DNA from: Margaritispora aquatica
Lineage: Eukaryota; Ascomycota; Leotiomycetes; Helotiales; Discinellaceae
Direction: 5' to 3'
Assembly (NCBI GenBank): GCA_007644065.1
Contig: VJWN01000006.1
Location: forward strand, 1 to 64,000
Length of the DNA: 64,000 bases
Position numbers and translations under genes: made by a program. Positions 34,641 through 47,002 of this stretch are shown in pieces. Under the pieces are notes generated by a model that saw only the letters and a program-made list of their open reading frames with translations, was not told the DNA's origin and did no database searches. The number at the start of each line of letters is the position of its first letter. The first letter of the stretch is position 1.

Positions 34641-37046
34641 TTATACTCTTGCCGCTACGTCCGTTATCCTGTCCTGAGACAAGCCAGATAACTCATGCTC
34701 GACCACATCTTCCACATACAACACCGGAGGCTTGATGTCCTTTCTCATGAGAAGAAATCTACCAATGAAATGCTTGGCCTGACTTCCGCCGTATGCAGCA
34801 TGCTTTCGGGTCGATATTCTGCTTTCTCATTAGTCCCTACTGTAGGTGTCAATTGCTACGCGAGGGGAGAATTTACCCAAACACTTGATCCAATTCCTCC
34901 AACGTCTTCCCCTTTGTCTCCGGGACGAAGAATAAAACGCCGAAAAAGCCAACAATATTCCAAGCTCCGTACCATGCGAAAGCTCCTTGTGGCTTGAAGG
35001 CCCTCAGCAATGACGGCCAAGTGACTGACAGCACAAAATTGAAGAACCAAGTTGTAGCTGTGGCAAGAGACATCCCTTGAGACCTAATATATAACGGGTA
35101 GCATTCGGCAGAGTATAGGAATGGTACAGGGCCTTCTCCGGGAGAGTACACGATGCCAAACAGGTAGATACCGAGAGCCACGCAGGCAATTTGAGCTTTT
35201 GAATCGTGAGGAATCCAAAAGCTGAACCCGGTAAAGAAGAGGCAGATGCTCATCAATGGGAACGTTGCGAGAAGCAGATTACGGCGCCCAAAGGTATCGA
35301 TCGTATAGACTGCTGGAATTGCGAACAGGAAGTTGATAATTCCAAAGCCAAGAGAGGCAGTCAGAGCAGATTTTTCGGAGAGATTTGCGTCAAGAAATAT
35401 TTGGGAAGAATAATATGCGATCACGTTGACACCACAGAACTAAAACTCGCATTAGTGAGGCAGATTAGCAAGCTTAAAGCTTGCAGTTAACGTGAGTTAA
35501 ACTTACTTGCTGCATAAACATCACGATCTGAGAAGCTTGCATCGCTCTCCGATTTCGTGGGATAGTGAACATCTCCTTCACTTTACTTTGACCGAGTAAC
35601 TTGGTCGCCCGCTCTGCTTCGAGCAGAGTGTGCATATAGAAAATGTCACGGGCAGCTTGAATAGAGTTGTATCTCAATTTCAACATGCTCTGATAGGCTT
35701 TTGCATGCTGCCCATTGCTCATATACCATCTTGGGGATTCAGGGCACCTGAAGACAAATGTGAAGACAACAATAGCCGGAATGCAAGCTGATCCCATCAT
35801 CAACCGCCTGTTATCACAGATCGAGAGTTAGTTCCTCTCTGTGTGTTTCAGAATGATGAATAATTTCGAAACACTCTGATTCTCATGAAAGATAAGAATG
35901 GATAGGAGATTTTTGCTTAAGAGACACTTACCAGTTCAAATCTTCGATTTCTGGAACACTAACACCATATAACGCAAGATCTGCTACGAGGCCAAGCATT
36001 ATTCCGAAAGCGGCTAGAAAATTCTGCATTAGTTGAAATGTGCTGTAGATGTTGGATTGGTAACTGACTCCACATTTGCCATTGCATTACAAGCGCACCG
36101 CGAATCTGAGGAGGCGAACATTCTGCTGCGTACATTGGTACAGTAGCTGATTTCGCCCCAATGCCGATCCCAAGAACAAATCTAGCAATGAACATGTGCC
36201 ACCATGAGTTTGTGAATCCTGCTCTAGGTTAGTGACGATGACGAGGAAGTGTTGGGTGCTTAAATACCTTGCCAGATACAAGCGAATGCCGAGATAACGC
36301 ATGTAAGGAAGATTGTTCCTCGTCGCCCAAACCATTTATTAAATGGAATTGTTAGCCAGCAGCCTATTTCTATCAGCACTTTCTCAATCTTGAGTATGTT
36401 GCAACGACTTACCGATGAATGCGCAACAAAGGTAAGGAGCGGAGTTGGTCAATCCAAGCAGCCAAGTATCTCTTGAAGCTTTCCCAGAAATCCCGAATTG
36501 TTCACTGTAGAATATCTGAGCACCATTGACGACAGTTTCATCCTATAGCTAGAGTCAGAATTATGCTATAGGATCTCCGGTTTCAATGTGCTCGGTCCAA
36601 GACTGCAATTCGCGAAAAACCACACAGAAGACACATACCATTCCTTGTACAGCAGCACATGTTGAACACAATATAATAACCAAATATAACAGAGCAGGCT
36701 GTGACCACTTGTTTGTGAACTCTTTCTTAAGCACGAGTCTTTCGTCAGGAGCGAGTCCATCGATGCTATGCTCCTCCGGATTCTGGGCGAGGACAGCACC
36801 AAGTCGAAATGCTCTAATCTCCTCATCGCCGCCGATGCCAAATTCACGAACGTATGCTTCTCCCATAGCTAAGACTTCATTTTGTGAGAGTCCTGTTAGA
36901 GGATTGGCGATCTTCGCATTCAAGTTTGCTCTGATCCGGTCAGACTCTTGGATGATGCTCTCGGATTTCCTCTCTTGATGAGCGCGCTGCTCAATTTTGG
37001 CCGAGCTGCTGCTTTCTCTGTATTGCTTTGCATTGCTGCCATCCAT
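34641..37046 (-). CDS. MFS sugar transporter, polyol/hexose H+ symporter-like, with long N-terminal domain
   Basis: Eight exons (37046-36639, 36542-36413, 36363-36268, 36218-36069, 36013-35932, 35807-35507, 35439-34877, 34818-34641) close in frame to 635 aa. About 110 N-terminal residues with GLSQNEVLAMGEAYVREFG and LGAVLAQNPEEH precede TM1, a mark of one fungal sugar-porter clade. Sugar-porter signatures follow: FGRRG after TM2, RFVLGIGIGAKSATVPMYAAE, PESPRW in the central loop, QQFCGVNVIAYYSS in TM7, DTFGRR after TM8 and PETKGKTLEELDQVF after TM12. The last exon restores a conserved tail (STRKHAAYGGSQAKHFIGRF) that an ORF-only view would miss. Substrate is unknown; a hexose, polyol or inositol is likely. 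The gene is convergent with ARP9. Confidence 0.88.
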
Positions 37047-39152
37047 AATGTCGATAATCTCTTGGAACGATGAAAAGAAGTTGTATGGATAGGACTACGA
37101 AGACTGCAGATAGAGTGGGAGAAGAAAGGGGTACTTTACATACCTATATCTAGAAGGTAAAGTTCTAACAAGCAGGAGCGCACAACTTGGCAACTGACCC
37201 CATGAAGTTGATACCTAAGATCGAAGTTACCTAACACAATAACACCCGAGTATGGAAGGGACAAGGTGCGGGGTCTACCCCAGATTATTGTCAGGTTTGA
37301 CCAGAACGGTCTCACAGGCAAGCATTCCTTTTTGTGTGGTAAGCTCGATCATCTACAAGAAGATGTCTCAGAATATTATCTAGGAGATATCGAGACTGTA
37401 AGCAGCTCGCAACTTAGGGCATGAGTTTGAAGGAATCTGAATTGACTTTTTAGAGTGTGTATAGCTGGGGTGATTACCTCTCGGTAGGGCCTTGCACATT
37501 ATCGCCCTGTGCGAAATTAGAGAGGTCGTCTGACGAATTTCTGTGATATACTTGTGATCAGGACCCATTCTCTTCGAGGTTCACTGCATTATCGTAGCCG
37601 AAACCGTGTAATACAGTGATCTTTTCGAGATCCAGAGCGCTGGAAATCATCACGAGAGAGAACACGACCGGGAATCTTCAATTGCTGACATCACCAATAA
37701 TAAGATATGGGGGATCACTCGAGAGGGCTGATGTATGTAGAGTCGTTTATGACTATATCGCTTAGCTAAAAATTGAGCTGTAAGTGCTTTGTGCGAGGGA
37801 ACTTTCTATTGTACTACCAACTTCGCTTTGGGTGGCATACGATGTCTATAGTTTTGTGCAAAATCAGCAATCAAAGAAGTATTGAAGTCAATTAAATGCT
37901 AAGTAACTAATGCGCAAGTGATGCACACTAGAGATGCCTCGAAATTTTGTTGAAATTGTTGACCTTGTTGTGGGAATTGATATCCAGAACTCGCTCAAGT
38001 AATGCTTATATTTAAGTTTCAATCTTCAACATGTGAATGAAATGCTAGCTACCTATTTCATCTAGTCTGTGAGAGACTCTTCTGGGCAAGCCGACATTAA
38101 GTCATCGCTTAACAATTGAATCGCAGCTGGAGGTAAGCAATAGGGTCCGATGGAACTTAATTTAAGAACACACATATATAGACGAATGCAGTGCGTGTTT
38201 TTTTTTCTTTCGGCAAATGACCCCAGAACTCTGTCTATACCAGAGGCTGAGGGAGGCATCATCGTATTAGCTGCAACCCCGAGTTGACTGTCGTGAAAGG
38301 ATAATAAACAAAAAGTGAATAATAAGCAATATCAATCTCAATTCTCAGCGATGAAAACCCCGCCTGCTCGACGCCGATTCTATTACCTGATAAGAGTCCA
38401 GTTCGTCTGACACATGGAACACTTCTACGTGAAGCGAAGCTTGTGAGAGTTGAGATTGCCTGGCGCAGCTCTTTTGATGTTCTGCTAGGTCAACTAAAGC
38501 TATCTTCAATCAAAGCCTATGTTGTTAGAACTTGCTAGTTTTTGCTTTGTGCTCTCATCTTCAGAATCCCTAAAGTATCAACCGGATCAACCGGATCAAT
38601 TTCATTGGATCCCACAATTGAAACTTCGAAGTACGGCGGCGTTGCTACCTTCGTAAGTTGATAGCATCGCTTGAGCTCGTACTCACAGTTTGTACGTCGT
38701 AAATTAGCCTATGCGTCGTAATCGGAGCGAATTGATTAGACATCAACAAAGATGCCGTTCAACCAATGCTGAGCAAACTTAATGTCTGGATGACAGGCCT
38801 TGAATGCAAACGCCATGGCCTAGAACATTTCTCGAACTTTACAATTGCGATGATGGACTCTAGACGAATAACATAGCCAGTTGTTCGCAAGGGAAGAGGC
38901 ATAAACCTGGTGACACACACTTTCGGCAATACGAAACAGGGCTGTCTACACTTAAGACGAATCCGAACTTTTTGTTGCAAGAAATAGATTTGATACCCAT
39001 ATCAACGTGCGATGTGTATAAATAATTCAAGTCGCGCCATATCTTTACACACTTCGCAACAGTTCGTCGACTTTTAATACCAGCAATTCCTGATCCTTTC
39101 CACTCCAATCTCAACCGATACATCGAAATTTGACGCAAGAAATATAGAAAAC
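37047..39152. other. 2.1-kb divergent intergenic region
   Basis: This lies between the sugar transporter (minus) and the small secreted protein (plus). Only short, featureless open frames were seen. Two adjacent ATCAACCGG units occur at about 38576-38595. It probably carries both promoters. Confidence 0.4.
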
Positions 39153-39616
39153 ATGCAGCTCAAGACTTACATTGTCATGGCTCTTGCAAGCTGTGTTGTG
39201 GTAAGTCTAGAATACATAACCTGTACAGGTGATGACTGACAACCTAGGGTGATATCTTCGACGACTTCGCCTCCGATGTCAAGAATGCTTTCACATCCAT
39301 AACAGGTGCCCAAGCTGGCTACATATCCTCCCTCGCAAGCCACGCTTCTGCGGTTGGAGCATCGATTTCATCCGAATACACTGCTTTCACAGCTACAGCG
39401 AGTCAGGGGGCTGCCGCATCCTCCATCGCCGCGTCCCTCAAATCAAAAGCCAGTGCCGCATTGTCCTCAATCTCAAGCGAAGCGACCGCAGCGGCGACAG
39501 CTGCAAGTGCTGGTCAAGCAATTGGTACTGCTTCAACTGGAGGTGCCGCGGCACAAACAGGAATTATCGGAGGGGCTGCTTTGTTTGGAGGTGCTGCTAT
39601 TCTTGCAAATCTTTGA
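39153..39616 (+). CDS. Small secreted Ala/Ser-rich protein, probable GPI-anchored cell-wall type
   Basis: Two exons (39153-39200, 39248-39616) give 138 aa. The first exon is essentially the signal peptide (MQLKTYIVMALASCVV), and its GTAAGT donor is followed by a CTAG acceptor in phase 0. The mature part begins DIFDDFASDVKNAFTSI and becomes a low-complexity run of Ala, Ser, Thr and Gly. It ends in a hydrophobic tail (GIIGGAALFGGAAILANL) typical of a GPI-anchor signal. No cysteine is present in the mature part. Structural cell-wall protein or surface coat is the likely role, and effector function is speculative. Confidence 0.75.
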
Positions 39617-40131
39617 AGAGATGATGGAATTGGGTGAACGGCAGAGAGCGTATTATTTCGGGCGTCTGATTATTGTATTCATGAAGGAGCCCATGGCGGG
39701 AGGAGTTACAGACATTTGTCATGACATATGTATTTGTAAAGCTTGAAACCTTTCTGGGATTACTATGATTTGACTTATACAGCTCTTGAATCCTCTGTGA
39801 TTGCCTACATCTGATCCTTGCTGTATTATGGACGACATCTAGACAATCTGAGTGCGTATGATTGTCTGATATTTGCACTTGAACAAAACGAAATGTACGA
39901 ACATGTTTGATTGTATGTACACACTTTAGGGATGGCTCAAACACACCGCGACACCCCTTCCTCGACAACCAGACGTCATCTGGGACTTCGGCATGACCTC
40001 GGCATGCAAGCTCACTGCAGATCAATGTCAACAATCAGCAGTAGATTGCCCCACCATTGCCAGCTTTCCGATGAGTCTGTCTGGCTGTGCTACGATTGCT
40101 TCTCAATGCTGCCGTCTTAGTTGTTGTTAAG
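39617..40131. other. Intergenic region upstream of the SAC gene
   Basis: 3' flank of the small secreted protein and promoter of the SAC-domain gene. No further feature was recognised. Confidence 0.4.
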
Positions 40132-43100
40132 ATGCCTGGACTAGCAAGAAAGATCCTCATCTTCGCTGCTGTCGATGGGATTGTGTTACAGCCACTGGCG
40201 CAGAAGAACCAGCGTCCTGCTCCAGCAACCAAAATCGCATACAACGAGAAGCTAGATATTGGGCCAGTGAAGTCGGGATCGAATCGCAGTAGCGATGGGA
40301 AAAGCTTTGAAGCCTTTGGGGTAGTTGGTAAGCATACCCAGGAGCGAGATAGTCTCTATCTTGGGAGAGGAGAGTCGTTCATGCGTAGTAAGATAAGTAA
40401 GCTAATGATCTTGCCTTTAGGACTGTTGACCATTTCCCAGAAATCCTTTCTGATTTCCATTACTCGAAGAGAACAGGTTGCTCAAATCCGAGGAAAGCCT
40501 GTTTATGTTATTACCGACGTGGCTCTCACACCGCTGGCATCGAAAGCAGATGCCGAGTCCTCGATCATCAGTACTCATAATGCTCTGCATAGCCATTTGG
40601 TGGATGAAAGCCATAGTCCGGAGGACAGTGATACAGATGAAGATCCTGGAGATATTCCTAGTCCTGCCAGCGATGAGGTTGATGATATACCAAATACCGC
40701 GCCGCTTCCCCCTGCTACAAGTGAGCACAAGAGATCGAGCAGTATTGCAGAGGATGTGATGACCAGAAAGGGCGGTTATGGTCGCTTTGCAAGTTCGTGG
40801 TTCTCTAACAAGGGTTGGAATGTTGACCAAAGACGGAATCTAGGCATGACAGGCTCACAGACGAGTATTGATGCCGTGGCCAGCAACAACACAGGAGCAA
40901 GATCGTCAGCCAAGTCCGTTTCTAGTATAAATCACACTTCTGATGATGCAGCCAGCATCAAGGAGCAAAAGGCTATTGAGACAGCCGCAGAGCTCTTGCC
41001 CAAGCTTCTTCGTACTACTCAAATTCTCTTTGGCTCTTCACGCAGCTTCTTTTTCTCTTATGATCTTGACATCACAAGAAGACTTGCAACACAGAAACCT
41101 TTCAATCTAGAAATTCCTTTACATCTTCAGGTTGATCCATTATATTTTTGGAACCGAAATATCATTCAGCCTTTGGCTGATGCTGGTCAGACTTCGCTAG
41201 TGATGCCTCTCATGCAAGGATTTGTTGGTCAGAGATCATTTGAGATGGATCCAGATCCTCCAAGGCCGGTTGTTGGTATGGACGGGGCTGAGAAAGTTTC
41301 CATGGAACTTTCGGATCTATCTGGATCACCTGGTGCGAGACCTTCTGCCGCCGACCTGAACTCTCCCAGGTCAAGTGGTAGCAAATCGCAACGACAGTTC
41401 TTGCTCACTCTCATTTCTCGACGATCAGTCAAACGCGGCGGCTTAAGGTATTTACGTCGAGGCATTGATGAGGATGGAAATGTGGCAAATAGTGTTGAAG
41501 TATGTAATTTTTACTTTGTTGAAGCACCCTCCCACAATTTGAGTATTTCCCTCGGTAGACATGAGTTCTGCTGTAAAAGCTCTTGACGGATATTATGCTT
41601 TCTCTCGATATGAGCTCAGATTTGGAATCATCTGGTTGAGTAATTTGTGCTAATGACATACAGACTGAGCAAATACTTTCTGATGACACTTGGAGCCCGT
41701 CCAGCAAAATCCATTCATTCGTACAAATCCGTGGCAGGTGTGAAGTCCCTATCTAAGAAGATCTCCACATTTTCTACACAAGTTCTGACATAGATTAGCA
41801 TTCCCGCGTTCTGGTCACAGTCTCCATATTCCTTCAAGCCGATTCCTCAAATACAGCATTCTGAAGAAATGAACTATCAAGCTTTCAAGAAACATTTTGA
41901 AAAGCTTTCTGAAACCTACGGATCTGTCCAAATAGTAAGTCGCTCAATTTCTTCGTGTGATTTTTTTTTTGTACAGGTATGAGATTTAGTTCTCACGATA
42001 AGACTATGTTTTATTTGACCCCTCTATAGTCAAGGTAATAGACTGACTAGGTTAGGCAACACTTGTCGAGAAACATGGTCCAGAAGCTATTGTGGGAGAC
42101 CAGTATAAGAAGAATTTAGATCGTCTAAACGAGGATGGCGGCATTAACGGAGGCTCGGTTGGCTTCGAGTGGTTTGATTTCCATGCTATGTGTCGAGGCA
42201 TGAAATTTGAGAACGTCTCACATTTAATCGACAGTCTCTCAAAGACACTCGACTCTTTCAACGAAACTGTGGAAGTTGATGGAAAGCAAATCGCCTGCCA
42301 AAAGGGCGTTCTACGTACCAATTGCATGGACTGTCTCGATCGGACAAATGTCACTCAGAGTGCATGCGGGAGACGAGCTCTTGAACTACAGATGAAGGAT
42401 GAAGGTATTGACTTGAGCCTTCAATTGGACCAGACGACCCAATGGTTTAATACCCTATGGGCCGACAATGGTGATGCCATTTCGAAGCAGTATGCCTCAA
42501 CAGCTGCGCTGAAAGGCGATTTCACTCGAACCAGGAAACGAGATTTTCAGGGAGCTTTGAAAGACATGGGCTTGTCTATTTCTCGCTTCTATAGTGGGTA
42601 AGTTGATATTGCGATTCCATATCATTTGGGCGAGCTGAACTGATATTTATCATCCAATTTACCCTCACGAACATTCTAATTGGTTACTATTTCGTATCTC
42701 ATTCTAACTAATATTTTTAGAATTGTCAACGACTATTTCAGCCAGATTGTCATTGATTTCTTACTTGGAAATGTAACATCTGTGGTATTTGAGGACTTCG
42801 AAGTCAATCTGATGAGTGCAGATCCTGGAGTCTCGATGCAGAAGCTACGTCAACATGCTATTGATATGTGTCGACGGCTTGTCATAGCAGATGAGCAGGA
42901 GGAGATGATAGGTGGCTGGACCCTTTTGACACCGCATGCCACGAACACAATCAAATCGCTACCTTTCGAAGAGTCGGTACTGGTTTTGACAGACGCGGCA
43001 CTTTATTGTTGCAGATTTGATTGGAATATTGAAAAAATTTCATCGTTCGAACGAGTAGACCTTCAGCACATCACCGGGATCAAATTTGGAACATACATTA

Positions 43101-43579
43101 CTTCGACATTATCATCGGCGCAAATGGATGAGTATCGTAACGTAGGTCTAGTGATTACTTACAAAGCTGGTGCAGACGACGTCACCCGTGTCAATACGAG
43201 ATCAATGTCGAGCATTCAATCACGATCCGAGACAGATTTGCTAGGCGGAACTTCCATGGCAGAAGCTCGTCCCGCAACCCCAGTCAAAACAACAGGCAAA
43301 GCAACCGTACCTGTAACCTCCATATTAGCACTAAAAGCGCTCCCATCCAGGTCTGCAGTGGCGGATGGTAACGACGCACAGCTGAGCGAGATCGAACAAG
43401 CAAGAGCCGTTTGTGAGGCTATAGAGAGAATGGTGTTACATGGTCAAGTGATTGAGGTTGGTGCGGAGAGAAAACCTTTGGTGGAGAGTGGAAACATCAT
43501 CTCGCTGACCGAGGCGAAGAGGAGTACTGGACTGTTGGAGCAGCTTTCACATAGCATCAAGAAGCTGGTTTGGGCGTGA
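40132..43579 (+). CDS. SAC-domain phosphoinositide phosphatase, Sac2/INPP5F-like
   Basis: Six exons (40132-40327, 40421-41499, 41664-41737, 41799-41934, 42056-42597, 42721-43579) give 961 aa. The start MPGLARKILIFAAVDGIVLQP is a conserved family N-terminus. The SAC domain is split by a long Ser/Asp/Pro-rich insertion (about residues 115-225). It resumes with RTTQILFGSSRSFFFSYDLDITRR and IHSFVQIRGSIPAFWSQ, and carries the CX5R-type catalytic motif NCMDCLDRTN with Cys at ~585. From about residue 695 to 810 there is an hSac2-type homology region (DFEVNLMSADPGVSMQKLRQ, then GGWTLL...VLVLTDAALYCCRFDW), as in human INPP5F/SAC2, which removes the 4- or 5-phosphate of PIPs on endocytic membranes. The tail is Ser/Thr-rich. 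The exact lipid substrate cannot be read from the sequence. Confidence 0.88.
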
Positions 43580-44038
43580 TGATTTGGCACGGTACCTATG
43601 ATACCCATGGAAACGATAATCATAATTTAGATGAGCTGGGCAGGTACATAGGTAATGGATTTACATACGAACAGTCACATTGGGGCATTTTAACTGGATA
43701 GAAACAATATCAAAATCATGCTTCCATTTTGAGTTTTCCAAGCGCCTAGTTTCGCTGAGCATCGTGTTAGATTGGGACATGTCCAGTATTACTTGCTTCA
43801 GGTACTCGACTTCAGAGTCTACTTCCCAAACCTCACAACCTGCTTAGCTAAATATTTTAATATTCAATACCGCTTCTTGGAGTAGTCCCACCGCAGAAGT
43901 ATCTACCGCTCTGCCGGCGTTGTATTTCCGCGGTTCGATTGTGCTCCGCGGAATGGCTCTTGGTGCTTGAGATTGCAATCTGATGGTGGGAAATAATTCT
44001 CGGAGTATAGAGAGTTCTTTCACATATTGTTCTTAGTC
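43580..44038. other. Convergent intergenic region
   Basis: 3' flanks of the SAC gene and the minus-strand unknown gene. No feature was recognised. Confidence 0.4.
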
Positions 44039-44692
44039 TCAGCCATCTTCTACCTCAGTATCTGCTGTTATTGAGGACTGTTGCGCATCCTCTTGCTCCC
44101 TCATCCATTGTCTTTGGAACTCTCTCCCGGTCCTCTCCAGTTGCGCAGCAAACCTCCTGGCTTCCCTTATATCTGCGGCGTGTGGTGCGACCACTGTGGC
44201 TATTAAAAGCGGAGGCTGAATACCATTGTCTTCCTCCGCATCCTCTGTTTCGCTGCCTGCCAGATCATCTCCATTGCCCGTTCCATTGACCAACGTAGAT
44301 TCAGTTTCGCCGGTGTTTCCTTCCACATCGCTCTCCCTTGTGGCAGTAAGAGGCCTCATGTCGTCTCTCGCTTGCTGAATGATATCCCTCGCGCTTCCAT
44401 TACTAGTCGTGCGCCTCGACGTCGGCCTTAGTCTTGATGGCGGATTGAGATAGGAGTGGAGGAGTATGGGACCAGAAGAATTTGTCTCAACCATGACTCT
44501 CTGTGGCACGCCAAGACCTAGTCGTGAGGCCGAGTCGAAAGCAGAAATAGCCGTTGTGGTGAGCGATGAGAGGGCTTGCGCCTGGGTTTGTGAATGTCGT
44601 CTTTGGTGGGCACGAGATGAGGAGAGGATCGGCGTGAGGGCTCTGTCGGAGAGGTGCAGAGACAGCGTGTTGGATGTTGGGAGGGCCGACAT
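44039..44692 (-). CDS. Conserved hypothetical protein, disordered with C-terminal helix (217 aa)
   Basis: A single-exon gene. The start MSALPTSNTLSLHLSDRAL was preferred to an ATG 54 nt upstream because it opens the plausible protein sequence. The N-terminal half is Ser/Arg-rich, with a central SRLGLGVPQRVMVETNSSGPILLHSYLNPPS segment that reads like a conserved beta-hairpin motif. An acidic low-complexity stretch (about 150-170) leads to LLIATVVAPHAADIREARRFAAQLERTGREFQRQWM, probably an amphipathic helix. I recognise the pattern as recurring in ascomycetes but do not know a function. It is divergent from the coiled-coil gene with 395 bp between the starts. Confidence 0.65.
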   Translation of the reverse strand: MSALPTSNTLSLHLSDRALTPILSSSRAHQRRHSQTQAQALSSLTTTAISAFDSASRLGLGVPQRVMVETNSSGPILLHSYLNPPSRLRPTSRRTTSNGSARDIIQQARDDMRPLTATRESDVEGNTGETESTLVNGTGNGDDLAGSETEDAEEDNGIQPPLLIATVVAPHAADIREARRFAAQLERTGREFQRQWMREQEDAQQSSITADTEVEDG

Positions 44693-45087
44693 GATGGCAA
44701 GATGTGCCGGACAATTGGTCTTAGCAGACCTCGTAAAGTGATGCAATTGATGAGTTGTACGGAGTAGAGTAGGAAGTGCTCTAGAAGTGCTCTGGAAGTG
44801 CTCTTAGTCTGATCCTGGTGGGCTGAAAAAGACCATGTGAGATCCACCAGTGGCATGAGCAGTGAGAAAGAAGCTTGTAGGGGTAAAGTCTCAAGGCCTG
44901 TTCCCTGAGACGGGAGCTATTGCCACTATAGTTTAGCGTGTGCGCCGTGCTTCAGGAGCATCGAGCCGCAATCCGCAAGCTGTCCAGACAAGCTTATGAT
45001 ACCAGCGGAGTGGACAACTTACCATAACATACCTATCCGTAACATTTCTACGAAACGAATATCTCGCAAGCCTACCTAAATACCGTC
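44693..45087. promoter_or_regulatory. Bidirectional promoter region (395 bp) with 3 x 11-bp tandem repeat
   Basis: This short region separates two divergent start codons and must hold both promoters. It contains three consecutive 11-bp copies of (G/A)GAAGTGCTCT at 44772-44804, about 80-110 bp upstream of the minus-strand start. No TATA box could be assigned confidently. Confidence 0.5.
44772..44804. repeat. Three tandem 11-bp repeats (R-GAAGTGCTCT)
   Basis: Copies at 44772-44782, 44783-44793 and 44794-44804 differ only in the first base (G, A, G). 11-bp spacing is close to one helical turn, so a protein could bind all three on one face. Function is inferred. Confidence 0.7.
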
Positions 45088-46939
45088 ATGGCAGACGCTG
45101 AAGAGAAGGCGAAAGCCGAGAAAATTGCAGCTGCGAAGAAACGGGTATGTTGCAGTTGTTGTCAGCTCTGTGAAACATTCCATCCTGACTGAAATAAAAA
45201 TTAGGTTGAGCAGTTGAAGAAGAAGAACAAGGCAAAGACTGCAACGAAGAAAGAAGACAAGTCTGAAGCTTCCACAGAAGCGCCAGCACCAGAATCAAGC
45301 CCGGATACTCCAGGACCTCCAACGCCAGAAATTGGACAGGATGATGCAAAACCAGAAGATGCTATCGACGACAAGAATATAGCTGAGATGGAAGAAACGA
45401 TATCGGAGCTCAGTGATACTACCAGACAGAGACAGTCATCATTGTCTATTCAGTCGAAGATGCGCTCATCGACGTTTCGACAAGCGTCAGGCGGACCTCT
45501 GTCTCCAGGCTACGGATTTTCCCCTGATGGTGATTCAGCTCCAGATATCTATCGAAAACAAGCCTCCAGGATAGAGGAATTGGAAAGAGAGAATAAGAAG
45601 CTTGCCAAGGATGTTAGTGATGGAGAGCGCAGATGGAAGAAGGCAGAGGAAGAGCTTGAAGATATCAGAGAAGCTGAGGATGAGCCATCAGGAAATCTTA
45701 AGGACGTCTCTGGTGGTGCAAGCTCGCCAGACGAAGTTGAAAAACTGGTATTAAGTTTCTTTCTACTATGACGAAATAATTACTGATTAAGTCTAGAAAT
45801 CCGAGATCGCGTCGTTAAAGAGACAAAACACCCAGCTCCAGGTGCAATCCTCAAGAAGTGTTCGCCATGGATCATCTCCCTCTATCTCGATGGCACCACC
45901 TGCGAACTTCGATGCGGAATTGGCATCCAAATCTGCAACAATAGAGTCCATGGAGATTGAGATCTCAAATCTTCGTGCGCAAGTGGAACGCCTGAGTTCT
46001 GGTAATTCGGAAAAGGAACAAATTACAGCACTAGAGGAGAAACTTGCTAGGAGCGAGCGTGCTGCAGCACTAGCGCAGCGCGAGTTGGGCGACCTCAAAA
46101 AGAATCTGGACAGAACTACAGAAAAGGCCGTAAAGGAAGGATCGGAACGAATATCGGCGGAGACCAAGTTGCGAACCCTGGAAAGGGAAAGTGAGGAATC
46201 CAAAGCACATAGTGAAGAGCTTCAGAAAAAGGTTGACGTGCTGGAGAAGAAAGTCGCAACCCTTGCGACTTTGCATAAGGAGCACGATGCAAGATTCCAA
46301 GCTCAAAAAAGGGAACTCGAGAAAGCCGATAAGGACGCTTCAGAGTTGCGAGCTCGCTTCGCTGGTGTCGACAACGAAAACCTTCGCTTAAGAGAGGAGA
46401 GAGAGCGTATCAGCAAGCGACATGCCGAAGGAATTGATGATGATGGAGTTGATGAGCTCGAGAATGAAGAGCGACAGCGACTCGAGAAAAAAGTCAGAGA
46501 ATTAGAGGGCGAGGTCCACGAGCTACGTCGGGGCGTGTGGCGTGAACGTAGGAAAGAACTAGACGGTGAGGATTCGTCTGGTCTTGCAAGCCCAGGGGCA
46601 AGGTTCACGGATGTAGATCTCTCAGGGAGCATCTCACCAAGCAGGCGACGAAGTATGGCACAAGGCAGAGGCTTTGGGGATTTCATTACCAGTGGGCTCA
46701 ACGCGATTACAGGTGCAAACGCTAACGCGGCAAATGACGACGCTCTATTAGAAGATGATGAGTTTATGGAGTTTGATGAAGATGCCTTTAGGAAAGCACA
46801 AGAAGAGGAGGGTAGGAAGAGGATTGAGCGTATCAAGGACGTCAAGCGGGGTCTCAAGAATTGGGAAGGCTGGAGACTGGATCTTGTGGAGAATAGGCGA
46901 GGTGGGGGTGAAGGGGTAGGAGAGATTTTCGAAGTGTAA
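45088..46939 (+). CDS. Golgin-like long coiled-coil protein
   Basis: Three exons (45088-45144, 45205-45747, 45797-46939) give 580 aa. The N-terminus (MADAEEKAKAEKIAAAKKR then VEQLKKKNK) is a charged helix resembling other fungal golgin-like proteins. A Ser/Pro-rich acidic linker with ISELSDTTRQRQSSLSIQ follows. From about residue 165 to 450 there are heptad-rich coiled-coil segments. The C-terminal part has GFGDFITSGLNAITG and then DDEFMEFDEDAFRKAQEEEGRKR, ending in a basic Gly-rich tail. The likely role is a vesicle-tethering or scaffold protein at the Golgi, inferred from architecture only; no GRIP or GRAB domain was clearly seen. Confidence 0.72.
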
Positions 46940-47002
46940 GCTAAGTACTATCGTACCAACAATGTTGTAAAAGTAAAGAATCTTGGGCAATACCAGTTAA
47001 AT

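Noticed and set aside
46303..46857. Ser-rich minus-strand frame inside the coiled-coil gene
   Set aside because: Antisense shadow of Glu/Lys-rich coiled-coil codons.
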